Shown here: piece by piece, positions 1 to 10,973 of the stretch
How positions within the stretch are numbered: the stretch's first letter is position 1
Layout of the letters: each line of letters begins with the position of its first letter
NCBI GenBank assembly: GCA_022457155.1
Contig: JAJGOT010000202.1
Coordinates: 1,292,001-1,356,000, forward strand
Reading direction: 5' to 3'
Length of the DNA: 64,000 bases
DNA from: Cladopsammia gracilis
Lineage: Eukaryota; Cnidaria; Anthozoa; Scleractinia; Dendrophylliidae
Position numbers and translations under genes: made by a program
The notes under the pieces: model-generated
Seen by the model: only the letters and a program-made list of their open reading frames with translations
Told to the model about the DNA's origin: nothing
The model's database searches: none

Positions 1-923
1 CTTTGGATCGAGAACCCGGTCCAATGCAACGCATGCGCAGTTGACCAAAAAATTGTGACTGGATATTTTAACGACTTTCCTCGGAAATGTGCTGATTTCT
101 ACGGAACCACTCGTTAGAATTTCACAAAATTTGGCACAATAATAGCTCCGAATGTGCCGAACTCACCTGCCATCAGGAATTTGAAATCTAACAGAGGAGA
201 TTTTTACAAAACGCAAACATATGAAACCGCAAATTACGGAAGATCCCTCTGTTAAAATTACATGAGACCAATGTTAACATGCTAATATTTTTATGAGGTT
301 ACTGGAGACAAATGATGGACAAAATCTAACTGCTAGATTTTCTGAAAACAAACGAAATCAAATATTGCAGGCTGATTTACAATCCACCGTGTTGCCATGG
401 CAACACCCTAAAAGCTCAACAAAAATATCAAAATATATAGCTTCTTGCTTAATCGTATGCCTCACCAATTTTGGTCGCCCAGACGTTAGTAGTTTTAAAA
501 TGACAATGAATGACGCATAGGTACAGTGAAACTGTGTTCAGTCACCTTAATAGGGCGACCCCCTTTTCAAAAATCCAGGATATATCTCGATAGAATGGCG
601 ACACTTGTTTTCCGGCCAAACTCGGCACTTTCTGGAACACTCCACAGCGTTTGCTTGAAATATATAGCTGAATTTTTGATAAGGTGGTCAACGGAAATTA
701 CAGTATTTTCACTACAATTAGCCCAAACAAGGGTTTTTATGACCCCGATCAGCCCGAAAATCACAGAGAAGAGAGAAAAGAGGGAAAGTGAGCGAGGGCA
801 AGAGAAAAAAGACTAGCAACAGTCTTTAGTTTTTATATTGGTTAGTTTTTGAACGACAAAAAAACAACGACCAGCATACTCACGAACGGTTAATTAGGGC
901 GACCCCTTTTTCAAAAATCCAGG
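1..923. other. Left flank, no gene
   Basis: No supported coding region. A 28-base sequence beginning TAGGGCGACCCC occurs at 551-580 and again at 895-923, a direct repeat about 345 bp apart. The second copy abuts the first recognisable base of tandem unit 1, so it may mark a rearrangement junction. Confidence 0.5.
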
Positions 924-1298
924 TATATATGTGTGTTACATTTCACTTTATTACTTTTTTCCGTAATTACAACAATTTTAAAACAGCACATTCATGAGCA
1001 ACTCGACGGTTTCGCTTGCCCATCTTGCTAGTTTCCAAATGCATACAAATGTGGAAAACAATTGAGCTATTTCAGTGTTATATTATCGAACAGATGTCAA
1101 TAAAAGCTTCGAGCCAATCTAAATAAAAATCACAGTATCATAAACTCATTTTAGCTCTAACCTTGAAAAAATTGCATATTGGCCTCTAATAGACTATTTC
1201 AGTTCTTCGTCGTATAAAAACAGACCAATGAACGAAAAACATCTTCAGGGTTTTTAATCGCACAAAAAAAATGTTTTTTTGCCGCATAGCACTCACGT

Positions 1299-1500
1299 TG
1301 AATGATAAATTAAAATTCAGTTAAGATTGAGTGCCGAAAAAATCTGTGAGAAAGACAGTCAGACATTTCGGGATAACCCCTTCATCAGTGTTTGTTTAGA
1401 ACACAAACACTGATTAAGGGGTTATCTCCGAAACGTCTGACTGTCTTTCTCCCATTTTTTTTTCGGCGCTCAATCTTAACAGAATTTCAATTTATCTTCA
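1299..1500. repeat. 200-bp foldback insert, unit 1
   Basis: Two arms of about 100 bp form an imperfect palindrome around 1391-1411. The outer arms read TGAATGATAAATTAAAATTCAG and its inverse, and the inner arms contain AAAGACAGTCAGAC and GTCTGACTGTCTTT. Units 2, 3 and 4 have the same insert, unit 5 has only the right half, and unit 6 lacks it. That pattern suggests a foldback or MITE-type insertion made after unit 6 diverged. Confidence 0.8.
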
Positions 1501-1808
1501 TGGTTTTGGTCGGATAACCTGATGAAGAAAAATAAAAGAAAATAATTTAAATTCGCTAACTCCAGCTATAATTAGCTTTATAAAAACTGACCATATCTGT
1601 AAGAACTATAATTGCTCTCTTTCAAACGTTGAAAATATGAAGATATCAAAAGTTTTGAACATGTGTTAGAAAATCGGTAGCAAAACTAATTAAAAACCAC
1701 TGTAGAGTACCAAGAGAAAATAATCGATCTAGATCATTTTTTCTCGAGAATAGTACTAAAAACTAAACGGCTGTTAATTTAGATTTTCTTTCAGAAAGCA
1801 AAATTCAG

Positions 1809-2279
1809 TTTCAATGCAATCCATTTTGTTTGATCCACTGTAAAAACAACTTGAACCACCTTCGCCAGATCACATCTATTTAGTAATATAATGAAACTTC
1901 AAAGTTAGATGTGGTATTTATTTAAGAATTGTCCGCTTTTGTTTTATCTCCAAGACAGTTCGTGTGGGGTGTTCCGGCTTTTAAATAAAAGGTATTCAAA
2001 CAAGCTGTTTTGTTTATTCATCTGCTAAAACCATTCATTCATTTCAATGCAATCTATTTTGTTTGATCCACTGTAAAAACAACTTGAACCACCTTTGCCA
2101 GATTAAATACATCGATTTAGTAATATAATGAAACTTCAAACTCAAAGTTAGATATAGTATTTATTTAACAATTGTCCGCTTTTGTTTTATCTCCAAGACA
2201 GTTCGTGTGGGGTGTTCCGGCTTTTAAATAAAAGGTATTCAATACAAGCTGTTTTGCTTATTCATCTGCTAAAACCATC
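1809..2279. repeat. Direct duplication of about 235 bp upstream of copy 1
   Basis: The block beginning TTCAATGCAATC and ending near GCTAAAACCAT occurs twice in a row (1809-2042 and 2043-2279). Units 3, 4 and 5 keep both copies. Unit 2 has lost most of the first by deletion near 10410. Unit 6 has a single copy (about 46160-46395), probably the ancestral state. The block lies a few hundred bases upstream of the receptor start, so it may hold promoter or 5' UTR sequence. Confidence 0.75.
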
Positions 2280-2511
2280 TTCTTCCTACATTAAAATACC
2301 AGAATACCTCAAAGCGCCAATAAGGACTAAAACTGAGTTGCTAATTGCGATACTGGCAACAGGAGTGCACGTTTTAAAGTCCTTTAAAGCTTTCTGGTGT
2401 GTCGCGAAACTGTTCATATCTCACGGATGACACAATTAACAAGCAGTGAACTTCAGGGTATTTCATCAAGTCAGAACTCTCACACCTGCACCCAATCTGC
2501 GGAACATCAAC

Positions 2512-3438
2512 ATGAACAACTCCACTTACGAGGTATTGGCTCATCATGATAACGAAATGCGAGTTTCATATGCACTGAAGGCAGCGCTGTACATGGTCAT
2601 TTCAGTTGCTGCCTTTTTATCTGTTATCGGCAATAGTTTAGAGATCATAACGTTTCTACGAACACAAAGCCTCCGGACCAGCACTAACCACTACATCACT
2701 AGCATGGCAGTCTCGGATCTGCTTTTTATTACCAGTAACTGGATTCAATACTCAATAAGCAGATTTTCAGTTTTTGAAGATGCCTTGACGCCATTCGTAT
2801 GCAAACTTTGTTCATTCTCAGCGCCTGTTTCGTATTCAGTATCAATTGCAAGTCTTGTACTCGTTTCCGTGGACAGATTTGTCGCTATTGTGTTTCCTAT
2901 GAAACTATCCATGATAACGGCAAGGATAAGGGCAATTTTCATTTTACTAACGTGGATTGTACCGATGGGACTCTTTTGTCCAAATCTGTATCTTGCAAGA
3001 CCGGCAAAAGAAGCTGAAAAACCATGGCTTTGTTCTACAAGCCAGACAAAGGTACCACTAAATACCGCTTACACAAAGATCGGGTCCGTGGTTTTTTACT
3101 TAGTCCCTCTTTTTACCATCGCTATACTCAACTCTTTGATCATAAACTCTCTACGGAAGACAAATCCTATGATCCAAGGAAACAGCCAGAATAACATAAC
3201 AAGACATAAGCGGAATAAGCGAACAATGAAGATGTTAATTTTGATCGTTGTTTCCTTTTTCTTGTGTTGGACTCCTCACAACATCAGTGTATTTTTAAAC
3301 GATTTTAAAGTGTATGTTCTCGAAATTCTTCACATTGTATGTAGCTTCATCTTTCCATTTTTTAATACCCTTGTCAATCCTGTTATAATTTTTACGTTTA
3401 GCTCAAACTACCGACATGCACTGAAGAATTGTTGTTAA
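2512..3438 (+). CDS. Class-A (rhodopsin-family) GPCR, copy 1, C-terminus cut by insertion
   Basis: Seven-transmembrane receptor of 308 aa, expected in the plasma membrane and signalling through G proteins; the ligand is unknown. Conserved positions are visible: N41 in TM1 (GNS), D69 in TM2 (VSD), C97 and C174 for the extracellular disulfide, DRF at 121-123 in place of DRY, W148 in TM4, P199 in TM5, CWTP at 252-255 and NPVII at 289-293 in place of NPxxY. The short N-terminus has overlapping N-glycosylation sites (NNST). The ATG at 2512 was chosen because the longer reading begins at GTG. There is no intron. The last eight codons seen in copies 2, 3 and 5 are lost: a mobile element at 3437 creates the TAA stop. 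Sequence style suggests a peptide-type receptor, but this is weak. Confidence 0.85.
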   Translation: MNNSTYEVLAHHDNEMRVSYALKAALYMVISVAAFLSVIGNSLEIITFLRTQSLRTSTNHYITSMAVSDLLFITSNWIQYSISRFSVFEDALTPFVCKLCSFSAPVSYSVSIASLVLVSVDRFVAIVFPMKLSMITARIRAIFILLTWIVPMGLFCPNLYLARPAKEAEKPWLCSTSQTKVPLNTAYTKIGSVVFYLVPLFTIAILNSLIINSLRKTNPMIQGNSQNNITRHKRNKRTMKMLILIVVSFFLCWTPHNISVFLNDFKVYVLEILHIVCSFIFPFFNTLVNPVIIFTFSSNYRHALKNCC

Positions 3439-5269
3439 CTGGCTCGTCGCTCTGCGACGAGTCAGTTCTTAAAATACCCTTTTTTTAACTGGCTCGTCGC
3501 TCTGCGACGAGTCAGTTCTTAAAATACCCTCTTTTTTTTTTTTTTTCGGCCTGTCGGGTCACTTGTCCCGGGAATCGCTTTTGCTGCGGCCAACACCGTA
3601 CCTAGTTTACTTCCGGTTTTCAGAAATGGGGTAATCAGTGATGTCGGCAACTATAATTCAAATATTTACCGTTCTAATTTCGACGGAATTGTTAAAAATT
3701 AAATCTCTGTGATTTTCGGATGCGATCTATTTCTGGTAAAAGAAACCAAATCAATTGTCAAACAGTCGAGTTTAGATCGAATAAATCGTTGAATAAACAC
3801 GTCTCGACAGGTCACAGAACTGCTGAGTAAACAATTCTCAAGCATATATTACTCCGTGGAGTCACGTTCAAATTCCACACATCTCGTATTTATGTCACGC
3901 TATTTGATCGATCATGTTGATATTGTTAATTTATTCGAAACCCCATCACCGATTCTCCAAAATACCTGTGTTTAAATAATCCTGATTCCTTGTAGTAGGT
4001 GGTTTCAAGGATTTTAAAGCGAAAAAAACTATACAAAGTTCTAAACTTATGTTTTTGCTAACAGTACAGAGCTGTTCGGAGAAAAATTTTATATTTGTCG
4101 GCGGAGAGTGGGGGTGGGGGGCGGTGTTGGGCAATTTTTCTGATAATGAATTTTTTTTTCCGTCTTGATGTTGTACAAGAATTTTTTTCGGGATTTTTCC
4201 ATACCTTTTTTCCTTTGGCTTGCTGTGCATTACTTTTTTTCTTTACTTTTGCTGTGCAGGAATTTTTTTTTGGTAATTGCCCAACTCCCCCCGCCCTTAA
4301 CAATAAAATAGTCCGTCCCTAAGGAGTGCTTGAAGCGGGCTGTGGTATGAAAATGAATATGTGGACTGGACTGTGCATATTAATAGATTCTAGATTGTAT
4401 ATTGTGGAATGCTAATATAAAACTGTAAAATGATAACCAGGTAGAAACTGAGACCAAACGAGCCCATCGGGCTCCTTGTTAACTGGCTCGTCGCTTCGAC
4501 GAGTCAGTTCTTAAAATACCCTCTTTTTTTTTTTCCCCTGTCGGGTCACCTGCCCCGGGAATCGATTTTGCTGCGGCCAACACCGTACCTAGTTTACTTC
4601 CGGTTTTCAGAAATCAGCGATGTCATCGAAACGACAATTTACAATTGAAATATTTACCGTTCTAATTTCGGCGGAATTGTTAAACATTAAATCGCTGTGA
4701 TTTCAGGATGTGTTCTATTTCTGGTAAAAGGAAAGCGGGTTGAACTTTTCTAACCAAATCAATTGTCAAACAGTTGAGTTTAGATCGAATAAATCATTGA
4801 ACACACTTCCCGGCAAGTCACTGCTGAGTAAACAATTCTCAAGCATTACGTCATGGAGTCACGTTCAAATTCCACACATCTCGTATTTCTGTCACGCTAT
4901 GGTCGGCTGTTGATGATTATTTGATCTATCATGTTGATATTGTTTATTTATTCAAAATCCTATCACCGATTCTCCAGAATGCCTGTGTTTAAACAATCCC
5001 GATTCCTTGTAGTAGGTGGTTTCAAGGATTTCAAAGCGTAAAAAAAAAAACAATACAAAGTTCAGAGAAAAAGATATAGACCTGAAATTGTAGCCTCCTT
5101 GAAGCAGAGTGTGGAATGTAAAGCGGACTGTGGAATGTTAATGTGGACTGGACTGTGCATATTAATAGACTCTAGATTGTATATTGTGGATTGCTAATAT
5201 AAAACTCTAAAATGAAAACCGGGTGGAAAATGAGACCAAACGAACCAGTTTCGAAGCCGAACGGGCTCC
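3437..5269. mobile_element. Tandem hairpin-headed element inserted in GPCR copy 1
   Basis: Two related units lie head to tail (3437-4480 and 4481-5269). Each starts with a hairpin, AACTGGCTCGTCGC paired with GCGACGAGTCAGTT with one mismatch, and ends GGGCTCCTTGTT. The first 50 bp are repeated at 3437 and 3487. Copies 2, 3 and 5 provide the empty site (TTGTTGTTTTTGTAAAG). Either TTGTT is a 5-bp target duplication, or the element went in between two T residues without duplication, as Helentron/Helitron2 elements do. Tandem head-to-tail copies and a hairpin at one end favour the second reading. No transposase ORF is present, so it is non-autonomous. Confidence 0.7.
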
Positions 5270-5339
5270 TTGTTTACGTAAAATGCAATCCATGTGTTAG
5301 AACTGAACAAGCAGTGCGCGAAGAAAATCTTGAACTTCC

Positions 5340-5340
<1 letters not shown>

Positions 5341-5373
<33 letters not shown>

Positions 5374-5907
5374 CTTTATTAAATAACGAATATTAACGAT
5401 TTAAATAATACCTACCCACAAATAGTTGAAAAACTGGTCGAGGCGGGTAGGTATATTTAAGTTAGGCTTATTACGAGGGTTTAGGTTACAGCAGTTTACG
5501 TTACAATACTAGTAGATTAAAATAATAAATTAAAAACAGTAAAGAAAGTAGAAAGAGATTACACTATACTGGTCGTAGTTATAAGATTGATACAGTTTAC
5601 AAGTTTTTAATTTATTCAAGAATTGAAGATGGTGTAAGATAAAAATTTTCTTGTTTGAAAATATTAATAAGCGTTTCATGTATTTGTTTCTTAAATAAGT
5701 TTCTACTGGCAGATCTTCTGATATTTTCAGGTAAAGCGTTCCATAGCCGCACGCCAAATCGGGAAAATGAATTCTTTAATTGTTCAAGACGAGAAGACAT
5801 GACATAAAATTTATTAGTAGTTGCTGATCTGGTGTTGTAGGAATGTATATCTGAGACATGGGTAAATAGATTTTGAATAGGAAGAGGAGCTAACTTGCAG
5901 AGCTAAC
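5341..5907 (-). mobile_element. 5'-truncated LINE fragment with (TTG)n tail, unit 1
   Basis: Read on the minus strand this is a LINE 3' end. Residues such as NSFSRFGVRLWNALPENI (coded within 5612-5800) match the C-terminal tail of non-LTR reverse transcriptase proteins seen in many cnidarian LINEs. It is followed by an AT-rich 3' UTR, AATAAAGTG and a (TTG)n tail (5341-5372 on +). CTTCCA flanks it at 5335-5340 and 5908-5913 and occurs once in units without the insert, so it is a 6-bp target duplication. Confidence 0.75.
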
Positions 5908-6352
5908 CTTCCAGAAATAAAATGTACAGTGATTGTTAAGGTTCGAAAATTGTTAGGGTTGAAACCCTTGAAGGGACACAATATATCACAGAAGAATCAA
6001 CGAGAAAGAGATCATTAAAGTGATACTATGCTCATTCCGCGGTTATGTTTACTATCATGTTTTTCTTCAATTATTCACGTATTTTAGCTGCCCGAAAGTT
6101 ACGGCGCCTTTAGTTGGGCCTGCTAATTCCGAAAGTAACAGGGGCCGCTCGTACTTTCCGAACTCTATTACGGTACTCATTCTATTTAATCAAAATCCTA
6201 CATTTTTAGCACTAAAGATATTGCAATTTTTGAACGAGAGATATTCTGAACAAAGCTTTTCAATCCTTCTTAAATTAGTCTGTCAGCTATAAGCAAATCC
6301 AAGAGCAAATTCAGCAATTGGAAGCATAAGCGTGGAAACAGCTATAAATGGC

Positions 6353-7520
6353 GTGACCTCTGGAAAACGCCGCCGCTCTGTGGTTTACGGAAAATGGCAT
6401 GATAGCGTACCCGACCAAATATAAAGCTATTGTCTTAGGAAACCGCAGTGAAAACGTTAGTTTTCAATCTGGCGATGTAAACATTCATATTGCTGGTATT
6501 TGTCGAAAATAGGCGGCCAAATAAACGCTAGCTATTAATAGATTAAAGAACATACTACCGATAAAGACAAAAGAATTTTTGAATCATTCATTTATACTTC
6601 CATACTTTGACTATTGTACCCAAGTTTGGCATCATTGCAGTAAGAGAAAGACCAAAAAACTAGAAAAAGTAAACGAGAGGGCTCTTCGCTATATTTATAT
6701 AGACAATCGAACAACTTATGAAGAACTGCTAGTAAGAGTAGGAGTAGTTAACTTTTTAGTTAGAAAGTCGTAGAATACAAGATATGATTCTAACTATAGA
6801 CACTGAAGTGCCTTAATGATAGAGCTCCATCCCTGAGTGTTAAGGATTTAATATCCCTCCGTCATTCTAATTATAATTTAAGGGGTGATTACTTACTGAA
6901 TTTGCCCAAAGTAAATTCAACCAAAAATGGCCTAAAGACTTGGCGTTAATTTGCTGCAAAAAAAAAAAAAAATGGAATTCCTTACCTAACAATATGAGAA
7001 TCCTGACCGGCAGCAAACAATTCATTAAGCAAATTCGCAAGTTTCACTTTGACAGCTCATAGTAGTTAGATAATTTTTAAGTTTTAATTGTAATCATGAA
7101 TTTATGATATTTTAATATTTTTATAGCTGTAATTTCTGTTTGCTCTTAGTTTTATCTTGTTGTGGAATACCTGCAAACTACAATCAAGGACAAAAGTCCT
7201 TGGGACTAATGTTACAAAGTGCTCCTATCAATTACTAATTTAGTATGACCGACCAATACAGCCATGATTTTCGTTTGAAGTCCATCTCAGCAACCCCACC
7301 CCTTCCCCCGAGACAATGTTGAAATCGACAAATCATTTTTATTACACGGGCTCAACATTGTAAGGGGGTAGGGGTGGGGAAATGGACACCTATCGTTTCC
7401 GCGTACCGTGTTTCTATCGCGCGCATTGGAAAACATCGTAAATGCAAATTTGTCCCAACACTATTGTCCTTGATTGTAGCTTAACAGCTATGTGTACCTT
7501 CCACGTTAAATAAATAATTG
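6353..7520 (+). pseudogene. LINE reverse-transcriptase relic, unit 1
   Basis: Degenerate 3' part of a non-LTR retrotransposon. Pieces of the RT C-terminal region can be read: FILPYFDYCTQVWHHCSKRK and LEKVNERALRYIYIDN at 6579-6750, then a tail like HSNYNLRGDYLLNLPKVN near 6860-6930 in another frame. Stops and frameshifts break it. An upstream piece near 6415-6450 resembles the RT palm segment ending KAIVLGN. The 3' end (AATAAATAATTG) is near 7500. A 296-bp MITE splits it at 7181. All units except unit 6 carry it, so it predates those duplications. Confidence 0.75.
7181..7476. mobile_element. TA-flanked MITE (mariner-like ends)
   Basis: Terminal inverted repeats start CAATCAAGGACAA and end TTGTCCTTGATTG, flanked by TA on both sides (7179-7180 and 7477-7478). 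Units 2, 4 and 5 show the empty site as CTGCAAAC(T)AGC with a single TA or its derivative. It has no coding capacity. TA duplication points to the Tc1/mariner group. Confidence 0.8.
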
Positions 7521-7858
7521 TTAGTATCGTAATTTCTTTTTGTATGATCTGTTTTTATAGTGAATTTTGTTTAAGTTTTTTAAGAGAGACAAGACGGAGG
7601 TAAACAATAGTTAATCAGTATAAAAACAATATAAAAATTAAATGAAAAAAAATGGAACCTGTTTTAACTGCTATCATTGTGGTTCAAACGTTTTATAAGG
7701 GTCTGGATGGGTTATAACTGATAGCTACGAATTGGCCATAGTAACAACAATTGAAGGGAAGAGAATGTTCTTGTGTTTTTAAAAAGGACATAAAAGCACA
7801 AATGTTTCTAGACCGCTGTCTCCTCATGCCGTTAACCAACAGCACACGCTTACTTATT

Positions 7859-8627
7859 ACTCGTGGCGAAGCACACGAGTTGTAAATCCGGCTTTGACTT
7901 TTCTTATTTTTTTTTTTCGTGTCACATTAGCGCATGCAAATTTATGCACGCATATTTAAGTCTATGTCGACGACTATATGGCTTTCGGCCATGAAATACA
8001 TACCGTAAAATCTCTCCGTGTGTTGATAAAGAACTACAGCGTACAACTGCACATTTTCGAGACAATTCAAGGCGTTCATGGATGGATAGGACCGTTTGAT
8101 ATTGTGTTCGCCGCTTATTCCTGTGGGATTTTTGCTTTGGCAAGTTCTGTGTTTCATATATTAAACTTACCATTTGCTTAGCGATCGAGCTCCGGGTCGA
8201 GCTTAAGTGTCAGCTACTGAATTTAGTGAATGGAGTGTAGTCTTACTTTTAAACCCGTGTATGTATACGTGAAAGCATGATGAACGGGTTATCGGCAACG
8301 GTGTTTAAATAAAATTCACTCTCTCACTCACTCACTCGCCCCTTCCATCAGCTGTAAACTTAGTGAGCAAATGCTTTGTTACGAACACGTTTCGTAACAG
8401 GAATTCAACGTGAATCCAACGATAACAATAATTAATTTGATGTAAACGAATATAGACAACAATAAGCTTACAGATGTTTCGCATTTGGAGTTTTTAGTGC
8501 AACATTAAAATCGATCTGAAAGGTTTTTGCAACCTAAATACGCGTTCTGATGCGTATCTGGCTTAAAATAACAAAATTTAGTTAGTATGTGTTCTTGAAC
8601 AGCGCAGTGGATTTAATTTGTGCCTTA
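7859..8627. other. Non-coding, transposon-derived segment
   Basis: No supported gene. The start carries a hairpin (ACTCGTG ... CACGAGT, about 7858-7882). About 7860-8260 is similar, in inverted orientation and with divergence, to 48350-48770. Related hairpin ends occur at 13890-13962. This looks like one family of non-autonomous elements; the family is not identified. Confidence 0.4.
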
Positions 8628-8747
8628 GGCGCAGTTCAAACGTCGAACTTCACATGTGCCGGACCTAATGCAAATTAGCAAGAACAATAGATTTTGCTCA
8701 TTTGCATTAGGTTCGGCACATGTGAAGTTCGACGTTTGAACTGGGCC
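8628..8747. mobile_element. 120-bp palindromic MITE
   Basis: Arms of about 48 bp (GGCGCAGTTCAAACGTCGAA... and its inverse ending GTTTGAACTGGGCC) surround a short centre, flanked by TTA on both sides. A related single arm occurs at about 35344-35390 (GTTCAAACATTGAACTTCAC), so the family has at least two members here. Confidence 0.75.
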
Positions 8748-8750
8748 TTA

Positions 8751-9689
8751 GTCCCTGACGGCCCGAGTTCGACTCTCCATAAAGTCCTTTTTTTTTTTGT
8801 CCTTTTTTTTCTTTTTTCAAACTGGACATTATGAAAGTGATGTACTTTGTTTTTCGTTCGTCAAAAATCCTTACGTTTAAGGAGGCTCGTACCCATTTCT
8901 CAAGTCCACACCCTTTCAATTTTAATGGGCCATATCTTTTCTTGTAGCGTATAAAAAGATAAGCCACTTTGCATGAAAACATACATTACATTGAACATTA
9001 TGGGAGTGTAGGATTTGTTTACATCGGTGCTTCCATGGCAACGGAATGGTGATCCTCCGAAATTAACAAGTTGCGGAGTTTCTCAAGATCAAGAGAATTT
9101 TTTGAAAAACCCGCTAGTGTACTAATTGATTAGACCATGGGCTTCAACTGGACAAAGTTTGAAAGAAATGTATGGGAGCGTTTTTGAAATTTTTGGGGAT
9201 GAAGTTTTGGGGATTATAAATACAGTGAAAAACATACTATCGACATAATTGAGTAATATCTAAAGAAAACAATGCGCGATGGGAATGCAGTTTCATCTCA
9301 TAGTAGTTTGATTCCATTTGAAATGGTGGGTGAAAAAGTGAGGGGCTTGCTTTGGCCGATTGCAAGAAAGAAGCATTTGATTAGCGTGCGTTCAGCTGCT
9401 CTTGTTGCCATTTTTTGTATGCAATTTGGTCTACGCCTACAAATGTGATGATAATTTGGAAACCGCAAGATAATTTTTTTTTTTAAAAATTGACAATCTC
9501 GAGATTAATCATCAACTTATATGGCCTGCAAGTTTCAAGGACATTGAAGACAAGCAAGGCAGTAAAATAGGGCCTCCAATGTATCTATTTTTTCCCGCAG
9601 ATTTTGTGTTTACAAGTGAGCGTCTTCATTATTCACGAGTATTGTTTTCAAGTTTCATATGCACGTGCAAAACTTTAGCAAAAATTTAG
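8751..9689. other. Spacer between units 1 and 2, no gene
   Basis: No supported coding sequence. At about 8757-8790 a B-box-like GAGTTCGACTC is followed by a T-rich run (8788-8818), which may be the tail of a tRNA-derived SINE. Nothing else is recognised. Confidence 0.4.
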
Positions 9690-9964
9690 CTTGTTTCCAC
9701 ATGCATACAAATGTGGAAAAAAAACTGAGCTATGTCAATGTTATATTATCGGACAGATGTCAATAAAAGCTTCGAGCCAATCTAAATAAAAATCACAGTA
9801 TCGTAAACTCATTTTAGCTCTAACCTTGAAAAAATTGCATATTGGCCTCTAATAACCTATTTCAGTTCTTCGTCGTATAAAAACAGACCAATGAAATTAC
9901 GAAAAACATCTTCAGGGTTTTCAATAGCACAAAAAAATGTTTTTTTGCCGCATAGCACTCACGT

Positions 9965-10165
9965 TGAATGATAAATTAAAATTCAGTTAAGATTGAGTGC
10001 CGAAAAAATCTGTAAGAAAGACAGTCAGACGTTTCGGGATAACCCCTTCATCAGTGTTTGTTGAGAACACAAACACTGATTAAGAGGTTATCTGCGAAAC
10101 GTCTGACTGTCTTTCTCACAGTTTTTTTCGGCGCTCAATCTTAACTGAATTTCAATTTATCTTCA
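9965..10165. repeat. 200-bp foldback insert, unit 2
   Basis: Same palindrome as in unit 1, with both arms complete and the inner arm slightly better paired (TGAGAAAGACAGTCAGACGTTTCG-type arms). Confidence 0.8.
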
Positions 10166-10973
10166 TGGTTTTGGTCGGATAACCTGATGAAGAAAAACAA
10201 AGGAAAATAATTTAAATTCGCTAACTCCAGCTATAATTAGCTTAATAAAAACTGACCATATCTGTAAGATCCATAATTGCTCTCTTTCAAACGTTGAAAA
10301 TATGAAGATATCAAAAGTTTTGGACATGTGTTAGACAATCGGTAGCAAAACTAATTAAAAACCACTGTAGAGTACCAAGAAAAAATAATCGATCTAGATC
10401 ATTTTCTCTCGACAAGACAGTTCGTGTAGGGTGTTCCGGCTTTTAAATAAAAAGTATTCAATACAAGCTGTTTTGTTTATTCATCTGCTAAAACCATCCA
10501 TTCATTTCAATGCAATCTATTTTGTTTGATCCACTGTAAAACAACTTGAACCGCCTTTGCCAGATTAAATACATCTATTTAGTAATATAATGAAACTTCA
10601 CACTCAAAGTTAGATACAGTATTTATTTAACAATTGTCCGCTTTTGTTTTATCTCCAAGACAGTTCGTGTGGGGTGTTCCGGCTTTTAAATAAAAGGTAT
10701 TTAATACAAGCTGTTTTGCTTATTCATCTGCTAAAACCATCTTCTTCCTACATTAAAATACCAGAATACCTCAAAGCGCCAATAAGGACTAAAACTGAGT
10801 TGCTAATTGCGATACCGGCAACAGGAGTGCACGTTTTAAAGTCCTTTAAAGCTTTCTAGTGTGTCGCGAAACTGTTCATATCTCACGGATGACACAATTA
10901 ACAAGTAGTGAACTTCAGGGTATTTCATCAAGTCAGAACTCTCACACCTGCACCCAATCTGCGGAACATCAAC

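Larger units (their letters stand above)
924..7858 (+). repeat. Tandem unit 1 (GPCR copy 1)
   Basis: First of six homologous units. From left to right it holds the upstream block, receptor gene, 3' flank and LINE relic. It was lengthened by the hairpin-headed element (3437), a LINE 3' fragment (5341) and a TA-flanked MITE (7181). Homology to units 2 and 5 stops near 7858, where unrelated DNA begins. Compared with unit 3, the first 300 or so bases of the full unit are missing on the left. Confidence 0.8.

Noticed and set aside
2182..2430. 82-codon frame repeated upstream of each receptor
   Set aside because: It begins at TTG, not ATG; copy 2 has an early stop and copy 6 has indels. It is conserved only because the units are recent copies.
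2446..2511. 22-codon N-terminal extension of the receptor genes
   Set aside because: It starts at GTG; the first ATG (2512 and equivalents) is also the start implied by the shortest complete frame.
2745..2942. 65-codon minus-strand frame inside every receptor gene
   Set aside because: Antisense shadow of the TM2-TM4 coding region.
4095..4322. 75-codon frame in the hairpin-headed element
   Set aside because: Low-complexity T-rich translation (repeated F), not a protein.
10198..10230. CTGATGA core in receptor upstream DNA as a hammerhead
   Set aside because: No stem II or correctly placed GAAA follows.
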